DNA of 64,000 nucleotides from Thalassospira profundimaris (GCF_003326795.1 NZ_JPWI01000017.1:1-64000), one strand, 5' to 3'. Shown: positions 37,745 to 46,549, counted from the first letter of the stretch. Program-made: numbers and translations. Notes: a model not told the origin generated them from the letters alone.

Positions 37745-38928
37745 TGGTTCAGAACCGAAGCAGCCCCGGCCTCCCACGATACCCAGACGCTGTCTTCCCA
37801 CGTGTAACGCGGTTCTATCTGGCGGGTGGAATTCGGTTCGGTCACCTTGATGCGTTTGCCGCTTGCAAGGCGCACGTGATAGGTCGAAATGCCGCCAAGA
37901 TAGCCGATCTCTTCAACCTTGCCCGACACACAGTTATATTTGGTGTCTTCCGGTGCCTCTTTGGTCAGACGCAGGCGTTCGGGGCGAATGGCGGCCCAGA
38001 ATGTCATGCCCTCGTGGCCCTGAACCGCGTGATCAATGTAGATTTCGCAACCGGCTTCGTCGGATTTGATGACAGCGTATTTCTCGTCATCATCAACCAG
38101 AACGCCTTCGATCAGGTTGACCTGACCAAGGAAGTTCGCCGTGTAGCGGCTGTTGGGATATTCATAAAGTTCGAACGGCGTTCCGATCTGGTTGATCACG
38201 CCTTCATTCATCACGGCGATACGTGATGCCATCGTCATGGCTTCTTCCTGGTCATGGGTTACCATGACAAAGGTCGTGCCGACTTTTTCCTGAATATTGA
38301 CCAGTTCGAACTGGGTCTGTTCGCGAAGCTTCTTGTCAAGTGCGCCAAGCGGTTCATCAAGCAACAGAACCTTGGGGCGCTTGATCAGTGAACGGGCAAG
38401 GGCGACGCGCTGGCGCTGTCCGCCCGAAAGCTGATGGGGTTTGCGTTTGGCAAACTTGCTCATCTGGACAAGGCCAAGCATCTCGGCCACCAGTTCCCTG
38501 ATCTCGCTGCGCGAAACCCCGTCCTGCACAAGGCCGAATGCGACATTCTGCTCGACGCTCATATGCGGGAACAGGGCATAGGACTGGAACATCATGTTGG
38601 TCGGGCGTTCATAGGCCGGAACACCGTCCATATCGACGCCATCAATATAGATTTTTCCCGATGTCGGTTCCTCGAACCCGGCCAGCATGCGCAGAAGCGT
38701 TGTTTTCCCGCAGCCCGAACCGCCCAGAAGGGCAAACAGTTCGTGGCGATAAATATCAAGGGAAACATCATCAACGGCGTAGAAGTCACCGAATTTCTTG
38801 GTCACATTCTCAAAGCGGATATAGGGAACCGCATCCGGGTTGTTCCAAGGTTGCGTCTTATGCACGTCCTCATGCGCGCGATCCAAAACCGCCTCAGGCA
38901 CCAGCATTCTCCCCTGTTTCAAATTCAT
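37741..38928 (-). CDS. potG: Polyamine ABC transporter ATP-binding protein, PotG type
   Basis: 395 residues from ATG 38928. A GTG at 38901 with GGGGAG upstream is a good alternative, and a frame to 39096 is unlikely. Walker A GGSGCGKTT, Q-loop MMFQSYALFPHM, signature LSGGQRQRVALARSL, Walker B VLLLDEPLGALD and the H-loop VTHDQEEA are intact, followed by a C-terminal TOBE domain (about 300-390). Typical of PotA/PotG. It is separated from potF by 378 bases that hold a terminator, so potGHI likely has its own promoter. Confidence 0.92.
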   Translation of the reverse strand: MNLKQGRMLVPEAVLDRAHEDVHKTQPWNNPDAVPYIRFENVTKKFGDFYAVDDVSLDIYRHELFALLGGSGCGKTTLLRMLAGFEEPTSGKIYIDGVDMDGVPAYERPTNMMFQSYALFPHMSVEQNVAFGLVQDGVSRSEIRELVAEMLGLVQMSKFAKRKPHQLSGGQRQRVALARSLIKRPKVLLLDEPLGALDKKLREQTQFELVNIQEKVGTTFVMVTHDQEEAMTMASRIAVMNEGVINQIGTPFELYEYPNSRYTANFLGQVNLIEGVLVDDDEKYAVIKSDEAGCEIYIDHAVQGHEGMTFWAAIRPERLRLTKEAPEDTKYNCVSGKVEEIGYLGGISTYHVRLASGKRIKVTEPNSTRQIEPRYTWEDSVWVSWEAGAASVLNQ

Positions 38929-39306
38929 GATGAACCGATAATTCCAGACGACAGTCCCTGATGATCTGCTGCGCAATCTTTGAATGTTGCGTCGGCGCCG
39001 GTATGTCGGTTCGCTCTGATAACAGGATGAAGCAATTCTACAATCTGTAAAGAGGGGTGTGCGATATTTTGAACAACAACCCGTATATGCCGCCAAAAAT
39101 GGCAGGAAATGACCTTGGGGTGTTCAGAAAATGTGCATTATTCAACGGGCCTCAGGCTGTGGGCTGTTGGTCGGGCATGTGTGAATATCATCACAGGATC
39201 GCGAGTCACATCACGGCCCGGCTGCACATCAAAAAGGGCGCGATCAAAATCGCGCCCTTTGACGTTCAGAAGGTCCGACCATCAAGTGATGGTCGCAATA
39301 GATTTC
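38929..39306. other. Gap between potF and potG
   Basis: 378 bases with two adjacent stem-loops just after potF (39233-39260 and 39277-39294). The rest is presumably the potG promoter and leader. No gene is supported. Confidence 0.6.
39233..39294 (-). terminator. Double stem-loop terminator after potF
   Basis: Downstream of potF there is first a GACCATCA/TGATGGTC hairpin (39277-39294), then a 12-bp stem AAAGGGCGCGAT/ATCGCGCCCTTT whose 3' side continues as a T-run on the minus strand. It probably stops most transcripts after potF while sparing the binding-protein mRNA from decay. Confidence 0.85.
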
Positions 39307-40407
39307 TTACTGACCGGTTTTAAGTTTGGTCCACAGACGGGTACGGGTACGCAATTCGCGAGGACCCGGTTCGATTTTCGAACGCAGACGTTCCTTGACT
39401 TCCTGAGACGGGTAAACGCCCGGATCAGATTTCAGCGCTTCGTCGATCATCGGCATGGCTGCAAGGTTCGGTGTTGCATAGGCGACATAGTTTGCAATGT
39501 CGGCTTCAACATCGGCACGCAGGACATAATCGATGAATTTGTGTGCGAGCTCGGCATGCGGTGCATCGGCCGGGATCATCATCACGTCAAACCAGATCAG
39601 GGTACCTTCATTCGGGATCACGTATTTGATCTCGTTGCCGTTGCCGGCTTCTTCTGCGCGGGCTGCTGCCTGACCAACGTCACCCGACCAGCCGACAGAT
39701 ACGCAGACATTGCCGTTGGCAAGGTCGTTAATGTATTGCGAACTGTGGAAATAGGTGATGTACGGGCGGATTTTCTCCAGCTCGGCCATCGCACTTTCGA
39801 TGCTTTCTGCGGTCGGTGCGCCTTCCGGCATGTTGCCAAGATAGAAGTTCACAAGCGGGACGATCTCGCCCGGATCATCCAGAAGCGTCAGGCCGCATTT
39901 GGACAGGGCTTCGGCATATTTCGGATCGAAAATCAGCGACCAGCTGTCAAGCGGCGCGTCATCCCCAAGGACTTCCTTGACCTTGGCAACGTTATAACCA
40001 AAACCGTTGGTGCCCCAAAGATACGGAACAGCGAAATCGTTGTTCGGATCGTATTTTGCGGTCTGGGCCAGAATGACCGGATCAAGGTTGCCGAAATTGG
40101 TCAGTTTGGTCTTGTCGACTTTCTGGAAAATGCCCGCCTGGATCAGGCGCTGGGCATCGGCCAGGGTCGGGACAACAATGTCGTAACCGGAATTGCCGGC
40201 AAGAAGCTTTGCCTCGACAACCTGGTTGCTGTCATAGACGTCGTAGTTAACCTTGATGCCGGTTTCTTTTTCGAAATTGGCAATGGTTTCTTCGCCGATA
40301 TAGTCAGACCAGTTGTAGATGTTCAAAACATCTTCGGCTTGCGCTGCACCGGCAAAGCCGATCGAGGCAAGCACGACAAGGCTTGAAGATTTAAGAAGAG
40401 ATTTCAT
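39307..40407 (-). CDS. potF: Polyamine ABC transporter substrate-binding protein, PotF type
   Basis: 366 residues from ATG 40407, with GGAGG nine bases upstream; the longer frame would bury the signal peptide. Cleavage is expected after AGAAQA (about 24), giving a mature EDVLNIYNWSDYIGEETI start, which is diagnostic of PotD/PotF proteins. Aromatic and acidic residues for polyamine binding are present (NWSDY, VSVGWSGDVG). The gene sits between puuA and potGHI, consistent with uptake of putrescine and its gamma-glutamylation. Confidence 0.94.
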   Translation of the reverse strand: MKSLLKSSSLVVLASIGFAGAAQAEDVLNIYNWSDYIGEETIANFEKETGIKVNYDVYDSNQVVEAKLLAGNSGYDIVVPTLADAQRLIQAGIFQKVDKTKLTNFGNLDPVILAQTAKYDPNNDFAVPYLWGTNGFGYNVAKVKEVLGDDAPLDSWSLIFDPKYAEALSKCGLTLLDDPGEIVPLVNFYLGNMPEGAPTAESIESAMAELEKIRPYITYFHSSQYINDLANGNVCVSVGWSGDVGQAAARAEEAGNGNEIKYVIPNEGTLIWFDVMMIPADAPHAELAHKFIDYVLRADVEADIANYVAYATPNLAAMPMIDEALKSDPGVYPSQEVKERLRSKIEPGPRELRTRTRLWTKLKTGQ

Positions 40408-40587
40408 TTCGCTGAGCCTCCCATGTGGCAGCGTTTGAAAGTTTGGTGATCCTGTTGTTTGCTTCCTCCAGGACCCGAGGACACGTCCAATATCCTTCGA
40501 ATGCATCAGGATATTGTCAAACACAAGATGGAAAATTGTGCATTTTTCGCATCAAGTAAAAAATTAGGCATTTTCGATGCAATAATC

Positions 40588-40615
40588 TTGCGCCGGGACT
40601 TCACACCCGGCGCAA
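40588..40615 (-). terminator. Stem-loop between puuA and potF
   Basis: 10-bp perfect stem TTGCGCCGGG / CCCGGCGCAA, 17 bases after the puuA stop. Without a T-run on the minus strand, it may only weaken read-through into potF. Confidence 0.45.
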
Positions 40616-40631
40616 AATTCGACCCGCAGTT

Positions 40632-41981
40632 TTAAACGTTCAGCAGAAGATGCTCGCGTTCCCATGCACTGATCACGGTCTGATAGGCATCCCACTCGGC
40701 TTCCTTGACCGCCAGAACCGCTGCTGAGAATTCCTCGCCAAGCAGCTCTTTAAGCGGCTTGCAACGCTGGAACTTCGCCAATGCTTCATGGATATGGCGG
40801 GGCAGGGAATGGGCGCGGTCATAGCCCGAACCTTCGATCGGTGCGGTCGGCTCGATTTCTTCAATGATGCCAAGCAAGCCACAGGCAAGTGATGCGGCAA
40901 CCGCCAGATACGGGTTTGCATCTGCACCCGGGATCCGGTTTTCGATACGGCGTGCCGCAGCCGGGCCATTGGGCTGACGCAGGCCGACGGTACGGTTATC
41001 AAGGGACCAGTGCATGTTGATCGGCGCATCCGACCAGGGCTGCAAACGGCGATAGCTGTTCATGTTCGGAGCCAGAAGCGGCATGGCCGCAGGCAGATAA
41101 CGCTGCAGGCCGCCAATATAGTTCAGGAACATCTTGGAGTTCTCGCCATCATCATCGGCAAACAGGTTCTTGCCAGTGTTGATGTCGATCAGACTTTGAT
41201 GGATATGCATGGCGCTGCCCGGATGGTTGCCCATCGGTTTTGCCATGAAAGTTCCATAGACTCCGTGCTTGAGTGCAGTTTCGCGCAGGGTGCGTTTGAA
41301 CAGGAACGACTGGTCGGCCAGTTCAAGCGGCTCGCCATGGTTGAAGTTCATTTCAAGCTGGGCCGGGCCGGATTCGTGGCTCATGGTATCGGCATCGATA
41401 TCCATGGCCTCGCAATAGTCATACAGGTCTTCGATCAGCGGATCGAATTCGTTGATCGCGTCGATTCCAAACGCGTTCGATGCCCGTTCCGGGCGCCCGG
41501 AACGTCCAATCGGCGGCTCAAGCGGGTTGTCCGGGTCGGTGTTTTTTGCCACCAGATAAAATTCAAGTTCAGGGGCAATGACCGGTGTCATGCCGCGTTC
41601 CTCAAAAGCCTTGAGAACACGTTTGAGAACCCCGCGCGGCGAGGTCGAAACTTCCTCGCCCGAGAAATGATAACAGTCGCAGATGATCTGAGCAGTCGGC
41701 TCCTCGTACCAGGGCACAACGCGGATGGTCTTCGGGTCAGGAACCATCACAACGTCTTTCTCGGCGGGATCAAGGAATGCATCGGTTTCTTCGGGATAGC
41801 CGCCAGTCACAGTCAGGCAGAAAATTGCCTCCGGGATGGCAAGGCTTTTGGCCTCCAGACCGCGCAGGAATTTCTGCGTCGGCAGGACCTTGCCCCTTGC
41901 GACCCCTGACATATCGGGGACGATGCATTCGACTTCTTCGATTTTACGCTCAGATAGCCACTTCTTGAGATCGGTGCTCAT
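40632..41981 (-). CDS. puuA: Glutamine synthetase family protein, probable gamma-glutamylputrescine synthetase
   Basis: 449 residues from ATG 41981 (MSTDLKKWLSE); in-frame starts at 42044 (ATG) and 42053 (TTG) would add 21-24 residues. Glutamine-synthetase fold: N-terminal beta-grasp (about 15-105), then the catalytic domain with the metal-binding ELEFYLV, GPAQLEMNFNH and GSAMHIHQSL motifs, and the GADANPYL segment. It lacks the adenylylation-site context of GlnA and matches the PuuA subgroup. It would ligate putrescine to glutamate, the first step of the Puu pathway. The pot genes downstream on the same strand support this. Other Puu enzymes are not in the window. Confidence 0.88.
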   Translation of the reverse strand: MSTDLKKWLSERKIEEVECIVPDMSGVARGKVLPTQKFLRGLEAKSLAIPEAIFCLTVTGGYPEETDAFLDPAEKDVVMVPDPKTIRVVPWYEEPTAQIICDCYHFSGEEVSTSPRGVLKRVLKAFEERGMTPVIAPELEFYLVAKNTDPDNPLEPPIGRSGRPERASNAFGIDAINEFDPLIEDLYDYCEAMDIDADTMSHESGPAQLEMNFNHGEPLELADQSFLFKRTLRETALKHGVYGTFMAKPMGNHPGSAMHIHQSLIDINTGKNLFADDDGENSKMFLNYIGGLQRYLPAAMPLLAPNMNSYRRLQPWSDAPINMHWSLDNRTVGLRQPNGPAAARRIENRIPGADANPYLAVAASLACGLLGIIEEIEPTAPIEGSGYDRAHSLPRHIHEALAKFQRCKPLKELLGEEFSAAVLAVKEAEWDAYQTVISAWEREHLLLNV

Positions 41982-42075
41982 ATGTAGTCGGGCGCTTTCA
42001 CGCCAGTCCTTCAAAATTGCATTTTCTTGCGTTTTTCGGGCCATTCCCGACAAAATTCACAAGAAAGAATGTTGG

Positions 42076-42161
42076 TCTTCGAAGAGTTTTGTATTTAATT
42101 TTCTTATTGTCTTTGTTTTTCGAATTATAGTCGAAATATTGGTGTTATCGTCGAAGATATC
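42076..42161. promoter_or_regulatory. Divergent control region with repeated TCGAA boxes
   Basis: The AT-rich region between puuA and dgcN contains the palindrome TCTTCGAAGA (42076) and TCGAA again at 42120, 42131 and 42151. The last three are 11 and 20 bases apart, close to whole helical turns. Likely binding sites for a regulator shared by the two divergent units; the regulator is not identified. Confidence 0.4.
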
Positions 42162-42251
42162 AATTCATATCTCTGGAACGCTTCCACCATATTGCGCTAT
42201 AAGTGCTCCAGATTATAAGGGCAGCGTTTGGACGCTGGTCAAGGAGGTATT

Positions 42252-43256
42252 ATGAAAATCGAACATCCCTATCTTATGTTTCTTGGTGACGCGCCGGACG
42301 AACTGGCAGCAAAAACCGCAATCGGCATCAAACAGTGGCGTCCGGAATGGTGCGTCGGTCAGCTCAGCCTTCCGGGCTGTCAGGCCGACCTGGGCCTTCC
42401 GGAAATGTCCATTGCCGAAGCAAAGGCAGCAGGTGTTAAGACTCTGGTACTTGGCGTTGCCAACCGTGGCGGCATCATCGGTCCGGCATGGATGGAAACC
42501 CTTCTGGCAGCAATCGATGCCGGCATGGATATCGCCAACGGTCTGCATACCCGCCTTTCGACCATTCCCGAACTGGTTGAAGCTGCTGCTGCCAAGGGCG
42601 TGAACCTGTTTGACGTGCGTCACTTCGATGGCAAGGTTCCGGTCGGTAACGGTGAAAAACGTTCCGGCAAGCGTGTTCTGGCCGTCGGTACCGATTGCTC
42701 GGTTGGTAAAATGTACACCACGCTTGCCATTGATGCAGAGATGAAAAAACGCGGCATGAAGTCCGACTTCCGCGCGACCGGTCAGACCGGCATTTTCATC
42801 GCGGGTGAAGGCATCTCGGTTGATGCGGTGATCTCTGACTTCATTTCGGGTGCTGTTGAAACCATCGCACCGGCAAATGATGCAGACCACTGGGACGTCA
42901 TCGAAGGGCAGGGCAGCCTGTTCCATGCATCCTTCTCGGGTGTAACCATGGGCCTCATCCACGGTTCGCAGGCTGACGCGCTTGTGATTTGCCACGAACC
43001 GACCCGTGCGCATATGCGCGGTCTTCCGGGCTACAAACTGCCCGATCTCAAGACCTGCATGGATGTCAACCTGATGCATGCCAAACTGACCAATCCCGAT
43101 TGTGTGGTCGTCGGTTTTGCAATCAACACCAAGGCGCTTGACGATGCCGCTGCCAAGAAACTTCTGGCAGAGATCGAAGCGGAATTCGGTCTGCCGGCAG
43201 TTGATCCGGTTCGCATCGGCGTCGGTCCGATCGTCGACAAGCTCCAGGAGATTTAA
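42252..43256 (+). CDS. dgcN: DUF1611 protein, probable D-glutamate N-acetyltransferase DgcN
   Basis: 334 residues from ATG 42252 with AAGGAGG upstream. DUF1611 family: an N-terminal Rossmann-like domain (about 1-130) and a C-terminal P-loop-like domain with GTDCSVGKMYTT (146-157). The family is known as DgcN, which N-acetylates D-glutamate; the neighbouring DgcA then epimerises it to N-acetyl-L-glutamate for catabolism. The immediate dgcN-dgcA linkage (TAA then TTG start after one base) is the reason for this assignment over an unspecified P-loop protein. Divergent from puuA, so both may answer to glutamate or nitrogen signals. Confidence 0.88.
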   Translation: MKIEHPYLMFLGDAPDELAAKTAIGIKQWRPEWCVGQLSLPGCQADLGLPEMSIAEAKAAGVKTLVLGVANRGGIIGPAWMETLLAAIDAGMDIANGLHTRLSTIPELVEAAAAKGVNLFDVRHFDGKVPVGNGEKRSGKRVLAVGTDCSVGKMYTTLAIDAEMKKRGMKSDFRATGQTGIFIAGEGISVDAVISDFISGAVETIAPANDADHWDVIEGQGSLFHASFSGVTMGLIHGSQADALVICHEPTRAHMRGLPGYKLPDLKTCMDVNLMHAKLTNPDCVVVGFAINTKALDDAAAKKLLAEIEAEFGLPAVDPVRIGVGPIVDKLQEI

Positions 43257-43257
43257 G

Positions 43258-44238
43258 TTGCCCCAGCTTAGTGTGATTTCCGAAGTCTTTCCTCTGGCGC
43301 AGGTTTTCAAAATCTCGCGCGGGGCGCGGACCGAGGCACATGTGGTCAAGGTGACCCTGACGGACGGCACGCATACGGGCTATGGGGAATGCGTTCCCTA
43401 TGCCCGTTACGGCGAAACTGTGGAAGGTGTCATTGCTGACATCAATGCACAGGCTGATGCGCTGTCACGTGGCATGACGCGTCTTGAGCTTCAGGATGCC
43501 ATGAAAGCCGGCGCAGCGCGCAATGCTGTCGACTGTGCCTATTGGGATCTCGAAGCCAAGCGCACCGGACGCCGCGTTTGGGAAATGATCGGTCACAAGG
43601 CCCCCGAAGGGTTGGTGACGGCCGAAACGCTCAGCATCGATACGCCTGACAACATGCGCGAAGCGGCACGCAAAATTGCCCATGCGCCTTTGTTGAAGGT
43701 CAAGCTGAATGGTGAAAATGTTCTCGAATCCGTGCGTGCGGTTCGCGAAGGTTCACCCAAGGCCCGTATCATTGTTGATGCCAACGAGGCATGGACGCTG
43801 GATCTGCTTGCCGATATCGGCTCGGAACTTGACGGGCTTGGCGTTGAAATGATCGAACAGCCGCTTCCTGCGGGGCAGGATGATGGTCTGATCGATATCG
43901 ACTGTCCGGTTCTGTTGTGTGCCGATGAGTCGGTTCACACGGTTGCCGACATTCCGCGTCTGGCCAATCTCTATGACATGATCAATATCAAGCTCGACAA
44001 GACCGGCGGTCTTACCGGTGCGCTGGAACTGGCAGAAGCCGCTTCCAAGGCCGGGATGCAGCTGATGACCGGGTGTATGGTGGGGACCTCGCTTGCGATG
44101 GCACCGGCCATGATCACCGGGGCAATGTCACGCATTGTCGATCTCGATGGCCCGATCTGGATGGCCAAGGACCGGGAAAATGCCCTGACCTTTAACAATG
44201 GGGTCATGGGGCTTCCTGATCGTGCTCTTTGGGGCTGA
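43258..44238 (+). CDS. dgcA: Enolase-superfamily racemase, probable N-acetyl-D-glutamate racemase DgcA
   Basis: 326 residues from a TTG start at 43258, chosen because AGGAG lies seven bases upstream at the end of dgcN; upstream frames are shadows of dgcN. Muconate-lactonizing subgroup residues are in place: KVK (K147/K149), metal ligands D174 (IIVDANEAW), E200 (MIEQPLP) and D223 (CADES), and K245 (NIKLDKTGG). Older annotation would call it dipeptide or L-Ala-D/L-Glu epimerase. Pairing with dgcN points to N-acetyl-D-glutamate as substrate. A strong stem-loop follows. Confidence 0.88.
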   Translation: MPQLSVISEVFPLAQVFKISRGARTEAHVVKVTLTDGTHTGYGECVPYARYGETVEGVIADINAQADALSRGMTRLELQDAMKAGAARNAVDCAYWDLEAKRTGRRVWEMIGHKAPEGLVTAETLSIDTPDNMREAARKIAHAPLLKVKLNGENVLESVRAVREGSPKARIIVDANEAWTLDLLADIGSELDGLGVEMIEQPLPAGQDDGLIDIDCPVLLCADESVHTVADIPRLANLYDMINIKLDKTGGLTGALELAEAASKAGMQLMTGCMVGTSLAMAPAMITGAMSRIVDLDGPIWMAKDRENALTFNNGVMGLPDRALWG

Positions 44239-44294
44239 TCATCATGTACCGGAGATTGCCCGGGATCGGGCAATTCTGATCCCTGTTACGATAT

Positions 44295-44330
44295 ACAAGG
44301 CCGCACCGAAAGACCCGGTGCGGCCTTGTT
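44295..44330 (+). terminator. Stem-loop terminator after dgcA
   Basis: 13-bp stem CAAGGCCGCACCG / CGGTGCGGCCTTG with a 7-base loop, then TT. It starts 57 bases after the stop. The T-run is short. Confidence 0.75.
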
Positions 44331-44703
44331 CGTTCGGGAAAGGTCGTTGACAGGCCGATGACCTACGGTGCCGATCAAGAAAGTTGCATTTTTCTTAAAG
44401 CGGCGCTGAAAATATTGGTTAACAAATTGTTATTTATTTTCAGGTGCTTACGTATAGATTTCCAACGGAAAAGTATCGAAATACTCACCGGTCGGGTACT
44501 TCCACCTCTAATGGATAGTTGTATCTTGGGTTAAATAAGGGAACCATGATGCTCATATGAGGGGACAGGTAGGGCCCTTTAAAAAACTGAAGCTGGAGCT
44601 GTACTGCGTGCTATCTGATCCCTTTAAAGATAGTAGACGCACTGCCGGATCTTTGCGGTGTTGCTATCGTGACTTCCTCTATACGCCAAGGCATGCAGAA
44701 TTG
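44331..44703. other. Leader region of the diguanylate cyclase gene
   Basis: Non-coding by my reading. It contains a mini-frame of four codons (44546-44560) with AAGGGA upstream, whose stop overlaps an ATG at 44557. That ATG opens a 49-residue in-frame extension of the cyclase that has no domain character. Confidence 0.45.
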
Positions 44704-45810
44704 ATGCATTTGCGGCGCAAGGAGTCGATTCAGCTTTCCGCACGTTTTGCTGCTCTTTTTGTTCTTGTTCTTCTGCTGGCGGCCCCTTTCTGGGATCACA
44801 GTTTTTCCACCGATATCTGGTCGTCACAGACTGTTATAATGCGATTGCTGGTTGGTTTGGTTGCCTTGGCGGTCATTACCAATCGGGCTGTCAGTGCGCG
44901 GTTGCGACGCCGGTTTCCCTATTTGCCGATGTTGATGCTGATCGTTGCGGCCTGTTTGCTCAGCATCTTTTCCGGCAATGATCCCGAATCCACTATCTTG
45001 ATGCATTCCGCCCATAGCTGTTTGATGCTGGGCCTTGTGCTGATGATTGCGATCATGCCAGTGACCCTGGTCGAGGCGATTTTGCTATCGCTTCCCATCA
45101 TCGCGCTTTTGATCGTTGGCAGTTATGTCGATCTGGCAACCGGGGTCATCCCGCTTGAAATGCTGTTGTCGGTCTTGCTGCCGCTTGCCGTTTTTTCGGC
45201 CCTTGTGCAGCTTTACCGGACGATCATGGCTGCCCAGGAAATTGCGATCGACCCGCTTACGGGCTGTTATACCCGGGCCTTTGGCATGGAAATGATCAAG
45301 GTCAGCTTCGATGGTGCGCTTCGCAAACGCGCCCCTTACACCGTGGCCTTTATCGATCTTGATGACTTCAAGCAGATCAATGACCGCTATGGTCATGATT
45401 ACGGGGATCGCATTCTGGGCGAGGTCGGGGAAAATCTGGTAACCCGGTTCCGGCGATCCGACCTTGTTGTCCGCTGGGGCGGGGAGGAATTCCTTGTTCT
45501 GCTGCCCGAGCTTGATCATGCGCGTGCAGCCGAAGTGCTGGACCGTGTTATGGCGCCGGGGCTGGCGGCACTCGAAAACGGTCAGGTTCAAAGGGCCAGT
45601 GTTGGCCTGTCAGAGCGGATCGAAGATGCGATTGCCCTGCCGCAAAACCTGATCGAGCTGGCTGATCGTCGCATGTATGAGGCCAAGAAGCGTCGCGATC
45701 ATGATGATATGATCGCCAATAGCCTCTCGGGGCGTCGCAACGCTGTGGCGCGCAATCCCGGTGCTCCCTGCAGTGCCAAGGTTCAGCCTGTTGACCGGAC
45801 GCTGAACTAG
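44704..45810 (+). CDS. Membrane diguanylate cyclase (GGDEF)
   Basis: Makes cyclic di-GMP. 368 residues from ATG 44704; a longer frame from 44557 adds 49 polar residues with no recognisable domain. About five or six membrane helices (residues 12-180), then GGDEF from about 195. Catalytic GGEEF at 259-263, preceded five residues earlier by the inhibitory I-site RxxD (RRSD), so feedback inhibition is expected. The FIDLDDFKQINDRYGHDYGD segment binds metal and guanine. No EAL partner is nearby. The membrane region resembles no named sensor domain I know. Confidence 0.88.
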   Translation: MHLRRKESIQLSARFAALFVLVLLLAAPFWDHSFSTDIWSSQTVIMRLLVGLVALAVITNRAVSARLRRRFPYLPMLMLIVAACLLSIFSGNDPESTILMHSAHSCLMLGLVLMIAIMPVTLVEAILLSLPIIALLIVGSYVDLATGVIPLEMLLSVLLPLAVFSALVQLYRTIMAAQEIAIDPLTGCYTRAFGMEMIKVSFDGALRKRAPYTVAFIDLDDFKQINDRYGHDYGDRILGEVGENLVTRFRRSDLVVRWGGEEFLVLLPELDHARAAEVLDRVMAPGLAALENGQVQRASVGLSERIEDAIALPQNLIELADRRMYEAKKRRDHDDMIANSLSGRRNAVARNPGAPCSAKVQPVDRTLN

Positions 45811-46239
45811 GCTTTCAGAGCTTTCCTGATTTTATTTTGATCCTTGTATTAAAACACCAGTCTTGCTGGATTGTGACAACAGGAACGTGTTTTAGGCAGG
45901 GCCAAAGTCATCATTGTGATCGCTTGGACCGCGGATTTGCGAATCCCTTGGATCATTTCCGGTGCAATTAGAGGCCAAAATAACCGTTCAACGGGAAATG
46001 ATGGTGGCGGACAGGTGATTTTTGGTCCTGCCTGAAACCAGATTCGCGCCGATTCTCTTTCCGATTGTGAAAATACGCTTTTCTTCAGTGATCAAAAAAT
46101 AATCTCTGACTGGGGATTTTCAGGGCGATTGACGGGCATTGTCATAAAATTGTGATCAAAAAACGTGCAGTAATATTTTTGGCGAAAAAATAGTCAAAAA
46201 GCTGTTGCGTCCTCCCCGGCAAATCGGTAATGTTCATTT

Positions 46240-46346
46240 GTGCGCTGCGGTAGGACGCAGTGCATTCCGGCGAGCGACTTGTCGCTCGTTTCTTGGACGT
46301 TTCCTCCCTAGACTTGGGCCGCTGTCACAGGCGGCCTTCTTTTTTG
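46240..46346 (+). ncRNA. Candidate suhB/mmgR (alpha-r8)-like small RNA
   Basis: A perfect 8-bp hairpin CGAGCGAC-TT-GTCGCTCG (46271-46288), a single-stranded linker with TTTCCTCCCT (46300-46309), and a GGCCGC/GCGGCC terminator stem (46317-46336) followed by TTCTTTTTT. As I recall, TTTCCTCCCT is the conserved loop sequence of the alphaproteobacterial alpha-r8/mmgR/suhB RNA family, and it can pair with Shine-Dalgarno sequences. A possible promoter is TTGCGT (46206) and TAATGT (46228) with 17 bases between, which puts the 5' end near 46240. The 5' end and family membership are inferred. Confidence 0.6.
46317..46345 (+). terminator. Rho-independent terminator of the small RNA candidate
   Basis: Stem GGCCGC / GCGGCC with an 8-base loop TGTCACAG, then TTCTTTTTT. 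Confidence 0.85.
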
Positions 46347-46549
46347 CCTGAATTCTGCCGTTTCGGTTGATGGTTGTGCTTGAAACTAACCGATTGGTCC
46401 AAAACTCCCCTGCTTTGAAAATATTATTGTGCGCTGCAAATCAATTTCCGGTTTTGCTGATGTGGCTGTGTCTTTTGTATGTGTGAACTCTTGTGTACCG
46501 CAGGATGCTTTTACCGAACATCGCGCCCTGTTGATTCGGTTCAAGTGTT

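Noticed and set aside
39109-40386. 425-codon plus-strand frame opposite potF
   Set aside because: Antisense shadow; potF on the minus strand has signal peptide and conserved binding-protein motifs.
42213-43370. 385-codon minus-strand frame opposite dgcN
   Set aside because: Antisense shadow of dgcN, which has a strong Shine-Dalgarno and family motifs.
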